A DNA stretch of 64,000 bases, taken from positions 124,001 through 188,000 of the forward strand of contig CBDFGB010000008.1 in NCBI GenBank assembly GCA_965246915.1, given 5' to 3'. The position numbers and the translations under genes were made by a program. Below the pieces are notes generated by a model. The model saw only the letters and a list, made by a program, of their open reading frames with translations, did not search any database and had not been told where the DNA came from. The stretch's first letter is position 1, and each line of letters opens with the position of its first letter. This stretch comes from CAVRQM01 sp965246915. GTDB taxonomy: Bacteria > Pseudomonadota > Alphaproteobacteria > Acetobacterales > Acetobacteraceae. Below, piece by piece: positions 8,395-15,642 of the stretch.

Positions 8395-9135
8395 ATGCGC
8401 GACGAGGATCGCCCGCCAGTCCTTGCTCACCAGCGCTTTGCCGCCGCCCGCGACGCTTTCGCTGGCTTGGAACTCGCGGCGCGCTTCCGGCGCATTCACG
8501 AGACAAATCTGTGGGGCGCACCGAACAGCGTCTCCGGACTGGGATCCGAAGATAGAGCAACAGGCGTACTTCAAGCCACGTTACCGGCGTTGCTGAAAGA
8601 CCTGGGCGTGACGTCGCTTCTCGATGCGCCCTGCGGCGACGCTGGATGGATCGGAAAAGTGGATATTGGCGTCGACTACATCGGCGTCGACATCGTACCG
8701 GAAACGGTCGAGGCGGCGCGCGCAAGCGCCCCGCTTCGCTCCATGAGCACATCCTTTTTGTTAGCTGACATCGCGACTGATGTCCTGCCGCGGTCTGACG
8801 CAATCCTCTGCCGCGACTGCCTCGTCCATCTTTCGTTGAACAACATTGTACTCGCGATCGACAACTTCAGGCGATCTGGCGCCACTTGGCTGATCACGAC
8901 AACCTTTGCCGAATGGACGACGAACGCTGATGTTGAGGACGGTGACTGGCGACCTCTCAATTTCATGCGTCCGCCATTTGATTGGCCACAACCGCACCAA
9001 CTTCTCAACGAGGAATGCGACGAAGCCGGAGGCGCATACCGTGACAAATGCCTTGGCGTCTGGCGGCTGACGGACATCCCGTCATGCATTGCCGCAGAAG
9101 CCGACCCGCGCCAGTTGCGCAGCATTAGGATGTGA
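8395..9135 (+). CDS. Class I SAM-dependent methyltransferase
   Basis: The 246-residue protein has motif I TSLLDAPCGDAGW, an acidic strand YIGVDIVPETVEAA, SFLLADIATDVLP and the motif IV-like DAILCRDCLVHLS. The ATG at 8395 follows GGGAGGA. The substrate is unknown. The N-terminal half (RFRRIHETNLWG) and the C-terminal PFDWPQP block recall small sugar or metabolite methyltransferases. It lies 102 bases after fosA on the same strand and closes the cassette before the right att core, but may not share the resistance function. Confidence 0.85.
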   Translation: MRDEDRPPVLAHQRFAAARDAFAGLELAARFRRIHETNLWGAPNSVSGLGSEDRATGVLQATLPALLKDLGVTSLLDAPCGDAGWIGKVDIGVDYIGVDIVPETVEAARASAPLRSMSTSFLLADIATDVLPRSDAILCRDCLVHLSLNNIVLAIDNFRRSGATWLITTTFAEWTTNADVEDGDWRPLNFMRPPFDWPQPHQLLNEECDEAGGAYRDKCLGVWRLTDIPSCIAAEADPRQLRSIRM

Positions 9136-9720
9136 CGCAGTCACTCGGTCATGGTGCACCCGAAAGCAGACAGGCAAAAATCCACCATTTCGACTCTCCG
9201 CGTGCTTAGTAAATGAGCGGCTGGACGCAGCAACTCGGTTCGCCAGATCAATCGATCAGCTTACCCGCTGACCTCATCATGTTGAAATAATATTATGGGC
9301 GGTAATGGGGGTGCTATTGCCAGCATTCGCATACGAGCTTTACACTTCTGCACCTTAGAGCCGCCGATGACCGTCGTTTCTACTACCGCTCACTCCCACT
9401 CTATTGTTTATTATCAGAGTAAGTCATTTCTTCGCAACATAATCGCCGGTCCCACCACGATGGATGCTGTCGCCCAGACCGCCAAAAAAGTTTGCTGGTG
9501 ATTTTGCTCGCGTTTTCGCGCGGACGGCGATTTTCTCGATTTCGCTAACTATCGCCAACGATCGGCGCGAAATCGATGTCGCATCGAGCCAGCGACGGAT
9601 CCCGAAGCTCAACAACTACCGTCCTACTACTCCTCCACAATGCGATATGCCATCCCGCCCTTAGCCGGGACACTCTCTCCCGCTCACCCTGCTGTATCCG
9701 AGGCCGCGGCGCGCCCTCGC
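9136..9720. other. Intergenic region with right att core
   Basis: No gene could be supported here. The stretch is relatively AT-rich and contains the second 12-bp guaA-type core at 9390-9401. Short open frames have no ribosome-binding sites or recognisable sequence. Confidence 0.6.
9390..9401 (-). repeat. Candidate attachment site (guaA 3'-end core), right copy
   Basis: TCACTCCCACTC, identical and co-oriented with 4184-4195. On the complement it reads ACA ATA GAG TGG GAG TGA (TIEWE-stop), the canonical GuaA end, with a stop codon just upstream in that frame. It marks the boundary between the resistance cassette and the larger island. Confidence 0.6.
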
Positions 9721-10479
9721 TCATGGCTTTGCGGGACCTGTAGCCGGTGCCGATTGCGCGGCGGATGCGGAAGCGGCCCGGGAAGGGAAAGTATCCTTCA
9801 GCCAGCTCACGGCGAGCGCGATTACGATCGCCAAAGCGACCGCGCCGATGACTCGATAATAGGTCTGCTCCTTCTCGACGGCGTGAACTCGATCCCCAAG
9901 AGATTTGTCTACATCTTTGATCTTTTTCGAAAGGCCGGCGAATGATTGCAGTTCGCCCGCGACGGCCGTGATCAACTCGGGATCGAGGCCCTTGTGAATC
10001 TTGCCATCTTTCTTCAGAGCAGTCTCGCAGTCGAGACTTGCATACCAGATGAGAAAGATGGCCTGGCCCCGCTTGAGATGAATTGGCACCGGACCGGCAT
10101 TGAACACGGCGAAGGTAAGCTGGCCGCGGAATCCTGGATCGACGTGAAATCCCGAGACGTTGACCAAACCTCTGAACTTGGTCTTCGCACGAATGGAGAT
10201 GAACGCGAGCGCGTCCGCCGGCACGGTGACGATCTCTTCGGTGATCAGGAACGCGAACTGGCCCGGCGGAATCGTGAACCCGTCGCCGTCGGCCAGCTTG
10301 CGGACGGTAATCGTGGCAGGATCGGCCGTCTGATCGTTCGGCGAAACGTAAACCTCCGGGCCAATCGACAGAGTGTAGGCGGCGCAATCCACGCGTTCGG
10401 GGACAAACGGGTCGATCAGCGCGTCAAGGCGGTCCTTGAGGGTTTCGCCACTCCAGAACATGGCTGCAGGTTTGGTCAT
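9721..10479 (-). CDS. dCTP deaminase/dUTPase-fold protein with C-terminal membrane anchor
   Basis: A 252-residue protein. Residues 10-150 match the Dcd/dUTPase fold: VDCAAYTLSIGPEVYV, FTIPPGQFAFLITEE, FISIRAKTKFRGLVNVSGFH, VDPGFRGQLTFAVFNAG. A coiled stretch (about 180-205) and a transmembrane helix (VIGAVALAIVIALAVSWL, about 210-227) follow. In classical Dcd the strand after the DPG loop carries the catalytic Glu (LEFYN); the aligned residue here is alanine (FAVFN, A124). A nucleotide-binding but non-deaminating role is therefore likely. It is divergent from the AcpS gene and next to the modification operon. Confidence 0.75.
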   Translation of the reverse strand: MTKPAAMFWSGETLKDRLDALIDPFVPERVDCAAYTLSIGPEVYVSPNDQTADPATITVRKLADGDGFTIPPGQFAFLITEEIVTVPADALAFISIRAKTKFRGLVNVSGFHVDPGFRGQLTFAVFNAGPVPIHLKRGQAIFLIWYASLDCETALKKDGKIHKGLDPELITAVAGELQSFAGLSKKIKDVDKSLGDRVHAVEKEQTYYRVIGAVALAIVIALAVSWLKDTFPSRAASASAAQSAPATGPAKP

Positions 10480-10571
10480 CGCTTCCTCATCCCCAACTCT
10501 CTATCTTGATATTCGAACCGGCTTCGTCCGGGGCGCGCGTCGCACTTTGGGATTATGAAGAGAGCTGGCTG

Positions 10572-10976
10572 GTGAACGTCGTTGGGCACGGTATCGATCT
10601 CGTGGACGTCGCTGAGCTTCGGCGTTGGATCGAAGATCCGCGCGATCCCCTCATCCCGCGCTGCTTCGCCCCGTCCGAACTCGACGAGATCGGCGATGGC
10701 GCCGACCGGATCGAACGACTGGCAGGACGTTTCGCCGCCAAGGAAGCGGTGCTCAAGGCGCTCGGCACAGGGTTCGGCGCTGGAGTCGCTTTCACGGACG
10801 TGATCATCCGTCGCGCCCCCGGCGCGCCGCCGCAAGTCCATCTCGTCGCCGGGGCGGCCAAAGCCGCCGAATCGCTTGGGGTGACCGGCTGGCGGCTGAG
10901 CATCAGCCACACGGCCGCCATGGCAATGGCGAGCGCCCTGGCGCTGGGCGCGGAAGGTCAAGAGCCGGGCACCTGA
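10572..10976 (+). CDS. AcpS-type 4'-phosphopantetheinyl transferase
   Basis: The N terminus VNVVGHGIDLVDVAELRRWI carries the metal-binding Asp of AcpS. RLAGRFAAKEAVLKALGTG holds the Glu/Lys pair, and LSISHTAAMA the C-terminal histidine motif. These enzymes move phosphopantetheine from CoA to a serine of an acyl carrier protein. I chose GTG at 10572, since upstream codons to TTG 10506 do not look like the family; about 134 residues is normal. Its 3' end overlaps the MazG-like gene tail-to-tail by 19 bases. A second AcpS beside a small ACP-like gene (15139-15444) implies a dedicated carrier protein system. Confidence 0.85.
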   Translation: MNVVGHGIDLVDVAELRRWIEDPRDPLIPRCFAPSELDEIGDGADRIERLAGRFAAKEAVLKALGTGFGAGVAFTDVIIRRAPGAPPQVHLVAGAAKAAESLGVTGWRLSISHTAAMAMASALALGAEGQEPGT

Positions 10977-11863
10977 GTGGTTGACGGACCTAGAAAGGAG
11001 ATGCGCCGCTCGTCGAGGTCAACCGCGATCCGGCCGCCACGAGCGTCGAGCACTGCGCGCCAGACTTCAAAGCCCTGCAGAACCGCCTGCTCCCATTCTC
11101 CCGTCGTGCATTGGCCCACTTCGAGATGGGACGTCATATCCTTGATCGTGCGCAAGAGCTGGAAGTCGAGTACGGAGACGCCATCGAGGAATCGATGGCG
11201 TCGGGCATAGTCAAAGGCGAGCGCCGCGACGCCCTCTTCGAGCACGGCCGCGCGCCCACCATCCTCCACCTCGTCAAGAAGCGGTTGGCTCTTGCGCTTG
11301 CGGCGTAATAAGGCCCGCGTAATCGGCGACCACCCAAGCACTGCGGCGTATGCAAAGTGGAAGACATCGTGAAAGCGATAGCCGTCGGGGTCGTAGGCGT
11401 TGTCGGTTAACGCAGCGCCGAACGGCTTGCCGTCGATTAAAACCCGAACCTGCGGTCGCGAACCTTCCGCGATATCCACCAGCTCGACTTCGAACTGACG
11501 CGGCAACCGCTCGCCTTCGGGGAGCTCCGCGTCGAATACCAGCGGCTGAACGCGTTCGTTCGCCCAACGCTGTTTCACCTTCGCCAGGTTAGCCGTGGCA
11601 ATGTCCGATAGCGGGAGGTCAAACTTGCTCGCCACATTGGCGATGTACCAAAGCAGATCGCCGAGCTCCTCCGACACGCGCTCCTTGAACAGCCGATGCG
11701 CCTCCCCATCACGTAGGTGCTTTTTGTACTCGCTCAGTAATTGCCCGGTCTCACCTGCGAGGCCGAGCATCGGCACGATCATCGCCGCCGCATCGTCCGC
11801 GCCCCCGCGCGCCGGGACGCGGTCGGTGCGCAGCGCCTCTATCTGATAGTCGTCAAACTTCAT
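10958..11863 (-). CDS. MazG-like nucleoside triphosphate pyrophosphohydrolase
   Basis: From ATG 11863 the product is 301 residues. Residues 25-100 form a MazG-like all-alpha domain with acidic metal-binding motifs: LGLAGETGQLLSEYKK and VSEELGDLLWYIANVASKFD. The C-terminal 190 residues (FHDVFHFAYAAVLGWSPITR, DEVEDGGRAAVLEEGVAALA) resemble the extension of family members annotated as NTP pyrophosphohydrolase family proteins. It would hydrolyse (d)NTPs to monophosphates. It is last in the six-gene operon, 16 bases after the previous stop with AGGAGG between, so it probably supplies or clears a nucleotide for the pathway. Confidence 0.85.
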   Translation of the reverse strand: MKFDDYQIEALRTDRVPARGGADDAAAMIVPMLGLAGETGQLLSEYKKHLRDGEAHRLFKERVSEELGDLLWYIANVASKFDLPLSDIATANLAKVKQRWANERVQPLVFDAELPEGERLPRQFEVELVDIAEGSRPQVRVLIDGKPFGAALTDNAYDPDGYRFHDVFHFAYAAVLGWSPITRALLRRKRKSQPLLDEVEDGGRAAVLEEGVAALAFDYARRHRFLDGVSVLDFQLLRTIKDMTSHLEVGQCTTGEWEQAVLQGFEVWRAVLDARGGRIAVDLDERRISFLGPSTTQVPGS

Positions 11864-11879
11864 GGATGCCTCCTCTGCG

Positions 11880-13034
11880 TCACTCAGCACTAGCGCGCTG
11901 CGGCGCAAGACTCTGGATCTTATCGTTGAGCTTCCACTTGGGCGGGAAGAAGAGCTCGATAGGTTCCGGTGTCGGCTCAAACTTCTGCTTAATGCGAACG
12001 CGACCGGTCTTTCCCAGAACAGTCGGGTGCGCGACGCGGGCGTATTTGTCCACTTCGCAGAAAAGGTTCTGACAATCGATCAATTGTAGCCGCCTCCCCC
12101 ACAGCGACTGAAACTCGAGACCGAGGCGCTCGAACTCCTGTTCCTGCAAGTCGGCCATCAGGCGAATCAGCTCGGGTTCATTGAGTCCGCCAGGATCGAC
12201 GAAGCATTTGCGCAGGCCGTCGCGCGCGCCCGGCCCCGGCACGACAAAGTCCATTTCGCTAAAATCGGTGAGCTCGCTGTAATTGATGTCCGTGATGAAC
12301 TGATAGGCGAGAAAATCGCCGATCGTCGGATAGGCGCGCAGCTTCTCGAAACTGTCCTGCATGGTCGGCGTCTGCGCCAGCCGGTCCGCGAGCCTGTCGG
12401 CCATCATCGACTCAAGCAGCAAGAGATGATTTTGGTGCTTTGCCGTGCGGCCAAACGACCGACTGCCCGGCGGCATGATGTAAGCAGCTGAATAGATGCG
12501 GCGACCTGCCTGCATCGCACGCGACAGAACGGCGTCATAGGCCGCAAAGCGGTAGTCCTCGAAGGTGATCGGGCCAAGCGTCCGCTCTAGAAGCTCCCAG
12601 GTCTCGATCTTGTTGAAGAGCTTGAACAGCAGGATCCGGAAGAAGACCTCGCACGGCGATCTCGGAAGATCGTCGCGATAGATCACATGCCGAATGAGAT
12701 ACTGGCTGACCCGGTCGGCCGCGCGGTAGGCGTTCGTGAACTTGTAAACCCTCAACACCGGATTGTCCGTCCAGGGCCCGAGGTCGCCAAGCGCTCTGCG
12801 GAAGAACACCGCCTGCCGTTCCGCCGCGAAGCGCCAATAGCTCTCATAGACCTCCGATACCTTTGCGGGGGCCAGGTGCCGCAGGATGATCGGAACGGGC
12901 GCGACAACGCTGTCCGTCAGTCGGACGCCTACGGGCAAGTCCATCGGCAGCGGCGCGGCATTCACACCGGATGTGTTTTTAGGTGGACGGCCGCGTGGAC
13001 GCTTCCCAACAATCTTCCTCGAACTCCTGGTCAA
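11880..13034 (-). CDS. Thymine pyrophosphorylase / 5-hmdU kinase helical-domain-like protein with AT-hook
   Basis: I place the start at TTG 13034, overlapping the TGA of the preceding gene as TTGA; upstream codons in this frame belong to that gene. The 384-residue protein begins with an AT-hook-like stretch (KRPRGRPPK). The body has FFRRALGDLG, FFRILLFKLFNKIETWELLE, GRTAKHQNHLLLLESMM and YPTIGDFLAYQFITDINYSE, a helical glycosylase-like domain I associate with the alpha-glutamyl/putrescinyl thymine pyrophosphorylase (formerly 5-hmdU DNA kinase helical) families described from phage base-hypermodification operons. A role on DNA bases or nucleotides is inferred; the activity is unproved. Confidence 0.6.
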   Translation of the reverse strand: MTRSSRKIVGKRPRGRPPKNTSGVNAAPLPMDLPVGVRLTDSVVAPVPIILRHLAPAKVSEVYESYWRFAAERQAVFFRRALGDLGPWTDNPVLRVYKFTNAYRAADRVSQYLIRHVIYRDDLPRSPCEVFFRILLFKLFNKIETWELLERTLGPITFEDYRFAAYDAVLSRAMQAGRRIYSAAYIMPPGSRSFGRTAKHQNHLLLLESMMADRLADRLAQTPTMQDSFEKLRAYPTIGDFLAYQFITDINYSELTDFSEMDFVVPGPGARDGLRKCFVDPGGLNEPELIRLMADLQEQEFERLGLEFQSLWGRRLQLIDCQNLFCEVDKYARVAHPTVLGKTGRVRIKQKFEPTPEPIELFFPPKWKLNDKIQSLAPQRASAE

Positions 13035-13882
13035 ACCGTCGCCCCTACCGGAGCCGCAGCGATTGGCAGACGGGCGGCAAATGCGGCAGGCGGCGTGATG
13101 AGCGCGCGAATGGCACCGACCAGCGGCGCGAAATCTGCGTCGCTCTTGGTGATCCGCTCGAGCTTGGCGATCCCGACCATGACGTTTAGGCGCGCCAATG
13201 GCAGACCCATTTCGTGAGCCATGAAGGCGCCAAGCTGCGCCAGTCCGAGATAATTGCCATAGGCTTTGTCGAAGATCTGCTGCGTTGCGTAAAAGGCGTT
13301 GATCACGAGCCCGGACGCGGTCGGCTCGAAGCTGACCTGTTGGAGGCAGGGGAAGCCGAGTTGCGCACTCGCGACGTGATCGCGACCCGGATCGAAGGTC
13401 GTGGCTTGCAGCATCGAGCGGCGCACGCCTTTCCGCGAACTCTGAGACAAGATCCACTCCAGTTGATTGCCGTCGCACGGTCCCCGCCCGAAGCTGACCA
13501 TGCGTTCGAAGTAGAGGCCGCGGCCATTGGCTTTGCGGTTCATCGCCTGCCAGCGCGGGAATGTCGCGCGATAGAGTGCAAAAAGGCGGGTCCGGTCACC
13601 GCGGGACATCTGCCAAAGGCGTTGCGGGAAGAGCGTGAAGGCGACGTCATCGACCACGAGCCGTCCCTTGCGCTTCAGCAGCCGGTCGAGCGACTGCCGC
13701 ACAGCCGGATCCTCAACCGCGCCACCCTCTTCGTCAAAACCACTCACGCTGAGAATCAGCGGCGCGACCTCAGTCCCGGCACGGTCGAGGACCTGCAAGA
13801 GCAGTCGTCCCCAGGCGCGCGACAGATTGGTGTCGTCGATCAGCAGCGGCGGCGGCGCCAGAATGCTCTTGCCCTTACTCAT
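13031..13882 (-). CDS. Thymidylate synthase-like (dNMP hydroxymethylase-like) protein
   Basis: From ATG 13882 the product is 283 residues. The C-terminal half resembles thymidylate synthase: RRSMLQATTFDPG (phosphate-binding Arg pair, 154-155), GFPCLQQVSF (catalytic Cys179 in place of PPCH), INAFYATQQIFDKAYGN and LGLAQLGAFMAHEMGL, the counterpart of FNIASYALLTHMMA. The His after the Cys is replaced by Leu, as in several deoxynucleotide hydroxymethylases. It may transfer a one-carbon group to a pyrimidine nucleotide. It overlaps the metallopeptidase gene by eight bases. Overall similarity is remote, so the fold call is moderate and the reaction speculative. Confidence 0.6.
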   Translation of the reverse strand: MSKGKSILAPPPLLIDDTNLSRAWGRLLLQVLDRAGTEVAPLILSVSGFDEEGGAVEDPAVRQSLDRLLKRKGRLVVDDVAFTLFPQRLWQMSRGDRTRLFALYRATFPRWQAMNRKANGRGLYFERMVSFGRGPCDGNQLEWILSQSSRKGVRRSMLQATTFDPGRDHVASAQLGFPCLQQVSFEPTASGLVINAFYATQQIFDKAYGNYLGLAQLGAFMAHEMGLPLARLNVMVGIAKLERITKSDADFAPLVGAIRALITPPAAFAARLPIAAAPVGATV

Positions 13883-14777
13883 CCGGATCCTCCTCGAGGT
13901 GGCGATACCGTGCGAGACCGATGTAGCCGTAAGGCTCAGCCTTCTGGACCGGAGCAATGCGGACGAAGACGGCCCAGTCGCCGGCGCTCGCTTGAAAGAT
14001 GCCCGCCCTCTCCGCCCTAAACAGACGCCCGGTCGGAAGGTCACGCTCGAAGACCAGCCCGCCGCCCGCTGCTTCCGTCCCAGGCGGCAGCAGGACGAGT
14101 GTCCTAACCTCTACATCCAGGGTCGGCGCAGCCCGATGACGATCGGCGACGATCAACGGCTCGACTGTCTCAGCGCCGATGATTTCCAGACGCAACGCCT
14201 TAGGCGTGACCCGATGCAGGACGGCGGCGCGAGCGCGCGACAGCATAGTCACGCCGAAAGACAGGTGGGTCAGCAACGTCGCGTAGCCGACGCCGAATTC
14301 GCAGGCGATCGCGAACATCTGCGCGGGCGTGGCCGCCTCCGGTGCCCAGCCCCGAACGACAAAGGCACGACGCAGGCCGATAATCGGCATTAGGGTGAAT
14401 CCGGCGAAGGTGTCGGCTAGAAACTCCTTAGGATCCTCCCAGGGCTGCGCCTTGGCGTTTTCGCGCAGTTCGTCGATCGACGAGCCGTGCCCGAAGACAT
14501 GGTGGCCGAGTTCATGCGCGCAATTGTACGCGCGCCGGGGCAGCGGCCGGCGCGCCGAGAGATGGATGCGTGGTGGACTGCCGCGCTGATACATCCCCTC
14601 CATGTTGATGTTGTTGAAGCGCACCGCGACGCCCAGCGCCTCGCACAGCCCGTAGATGCAGATCGGGCTGCCCTGGTCGATCTTGGCCTTGGCGCGCGTC
14701 GCCGCGGCGGCCTGCATCGCTTCGGTCGCCAAGGCGCGACGATTGAAGCTCGGCTTGGTGGAGCGCATCATATTCAT
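13875..14777 (-). CDS. ImmA/IrrE-family metallopeptidase
   Basis: The 300-residue protein has the zinc-peptidase motif AHELGHHVFGH (H88, E89, H92), with a downstream acidic ligand in DPKEFLADTFAGF. Such peptidases cleave a partner XRE repressor and so switch on mobile-element or stress genes. It follows the XRE gene with a 4-base ATGA overlap, the classic repressor-protease pair. The long C-terminal region (about residues 170-300) is not recognised and may sense the inducing signal. Confidence 0.88.
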   Translation of the reverse strand: MNMMRSTKPSFNRRALATEAMQAAAATRAKAKIDQGSPICIYGLCEALGVAVRFNNINMEGMYQRGSPPRIHLSARRPLPRRAYNCAHELGHHVFGHGSSIDELRENAKAQPWEDPKEFLADTFAGFTLMPIIGLRRAFVVRGWAPEAATPAQMFAIACEFGVGYATLLTHLSFGVTMLSRARAAVLHRVTPKALRLEIIGAETVEPLIVADRHRAAPTLDVEVRTLVLLPPGTEAAGGGLVFERDLPTGRLFRAERAGIFQASAGDWAVFVRIAPVQKAEPYGYIGLARYRHLEEDPDE

Positions 14778-15142
14778 CGCCCGCCCGCTCCGTCCGCGGT
14801 GGAGTCATTGCGCATGGCGGCTAGCAGCTTCAGCAGCCGCTCCAGATCGTCGGGTTTCAGCTTGGACAGCTCGCGCGCGGCCAGCTCGAGACGCGGGTCC
14901 TGAGCGTCCATCGTCTCCGGCGCCTCGCCAACCAACCAAGCGACGCTGACATCATAGATCTCGGCGAGACGAGCCAACTCGTCGGCCGAGATGCGGCGGT
15001 TGCCAGCTTCAATCTCGCTCACCGAGGGTCGGTGCAGGCCGAGCATCTTCGCGACCTGACCTTGGGAGAGGCCAGCGAGCTTGCGAGCCTCTCTCAGGCG
15101 TTCGGGGATTTTCGTGCGCTTAGCTGCGTCGATCTCGGTCAT
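14774..15142 (-). CDS. XRE-family transcriptional repressor
   Basis: A 122-residue protein with an N-terminal Cro/C1-type helix-turn-helix, LREARKLAGLSQGQVAKMLG then LHRPSVSEIEAGNRRISADE, and a helical C-terminal tail. It overlaps both neighbours by 4 bases. The paired ImmA/IrrE peptidase and a perfect palindrome upstream of the first gene (15470-15484) suggest that it represses its own operon until cleaved. Confidence 0.88.
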   Translation of the reverse strand: MTEIDAAKRTKIPERLREARKLAGLSQGQVAKMLGLHRPSVSEIEAGNRRISADELARLAEIYDVSVAWLVGEAPETMDAQDPRLELAARELSKLKPDDLERLLKLLAAMRNDSTADGAGGR

Positions 15143-15444
15143 GCCGCAACCGCCGCCTTTTCATTTTGCTTCTTGAGCAGTTCGCAGACGAACACTGCCG
15201 CCTCGTCGATCGAGCGCGGGAGCTTGGTGGTGTCGTCGACGAAGATGTTCACGTCGTTCGGGATCGTCGCGCCGATTTCAGTCGCGAGGATTGTCGTCGC
15301 AACCGGCCACACCTTGCTGTCGAACTGCGGCAAGCTCTCCACCGGCTTCATCGCGCCGGTCAGCGCCGGGCATTCGAGACCGCAATCGGCCTGAATTTGG
15401 CCCAGAACGGCGATGAGTTTTTCTTTGAGCGTGGCAGCGTTCAT
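15139..15444 (-). CDS. Acyl carrier protein-like small protein
   Basis: A 101-residue protein not previously obvious as a carrier. Its middle, LPQFDSKVWPVATTILATEI then GATIPND, aligns with the ACP core around the phosphopantetheine serine: DS (D42-S43), a helix, then an I-P pair 17 residues after the Ser, exactly as in E. coli ACP (DSL...EIP). A final helix follows SIDEAAVFVCELL. It heads the operon with a strong AAGGAGG site and a palindromic operator. The AcpS-type gene at the other end of the cluster would supply the prosthetic group. The carrier role is inferred from fold spacing and context. Confidence 0.6.
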   Translation of the reverse strand: MNAATLKEKLIAVLGQIQADCGLECPALTGAMKPVESLPQFDSKVWPVATTILATEIGATIPNDVNIFVDDTTKLPRSIDEAAVFVCELLKKQNEKAAVAA

Positions 15445-15469
15445 GGAAACCTCCTTGTTCCGACATGCC

Positions 15470-15484
15470 GTAAGATAATCTTAC
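15470..15484. promoter_or_regulatory. Palindromic operator of the modification operon
   Basis: A perfect 15-bp palindrome, GTAAGAT-A-ATCTTAC, lies 25 bases upstream of the first operon gene. Its size suits a Cro/C1-type dimer, so the XRE protein encoded in the operon is the natural candidate to bind it. Confidence 0.65.
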
Positions 15485-15642
15485 CAGCCGGAGTTTGCAA
15501 GGGGGCGGCGACCTCGTGGCGAACGTGCCCGACTCTTCGTATCGGCTCGCCGTCGCAAGAGCGCGCGCGTAGCTAAATGCAGGCTCCCGCCCTTTATGCC
15601 GCGCCGGCTATTCCGTGCCCGACGCAATCATCGGCTAGGTCA

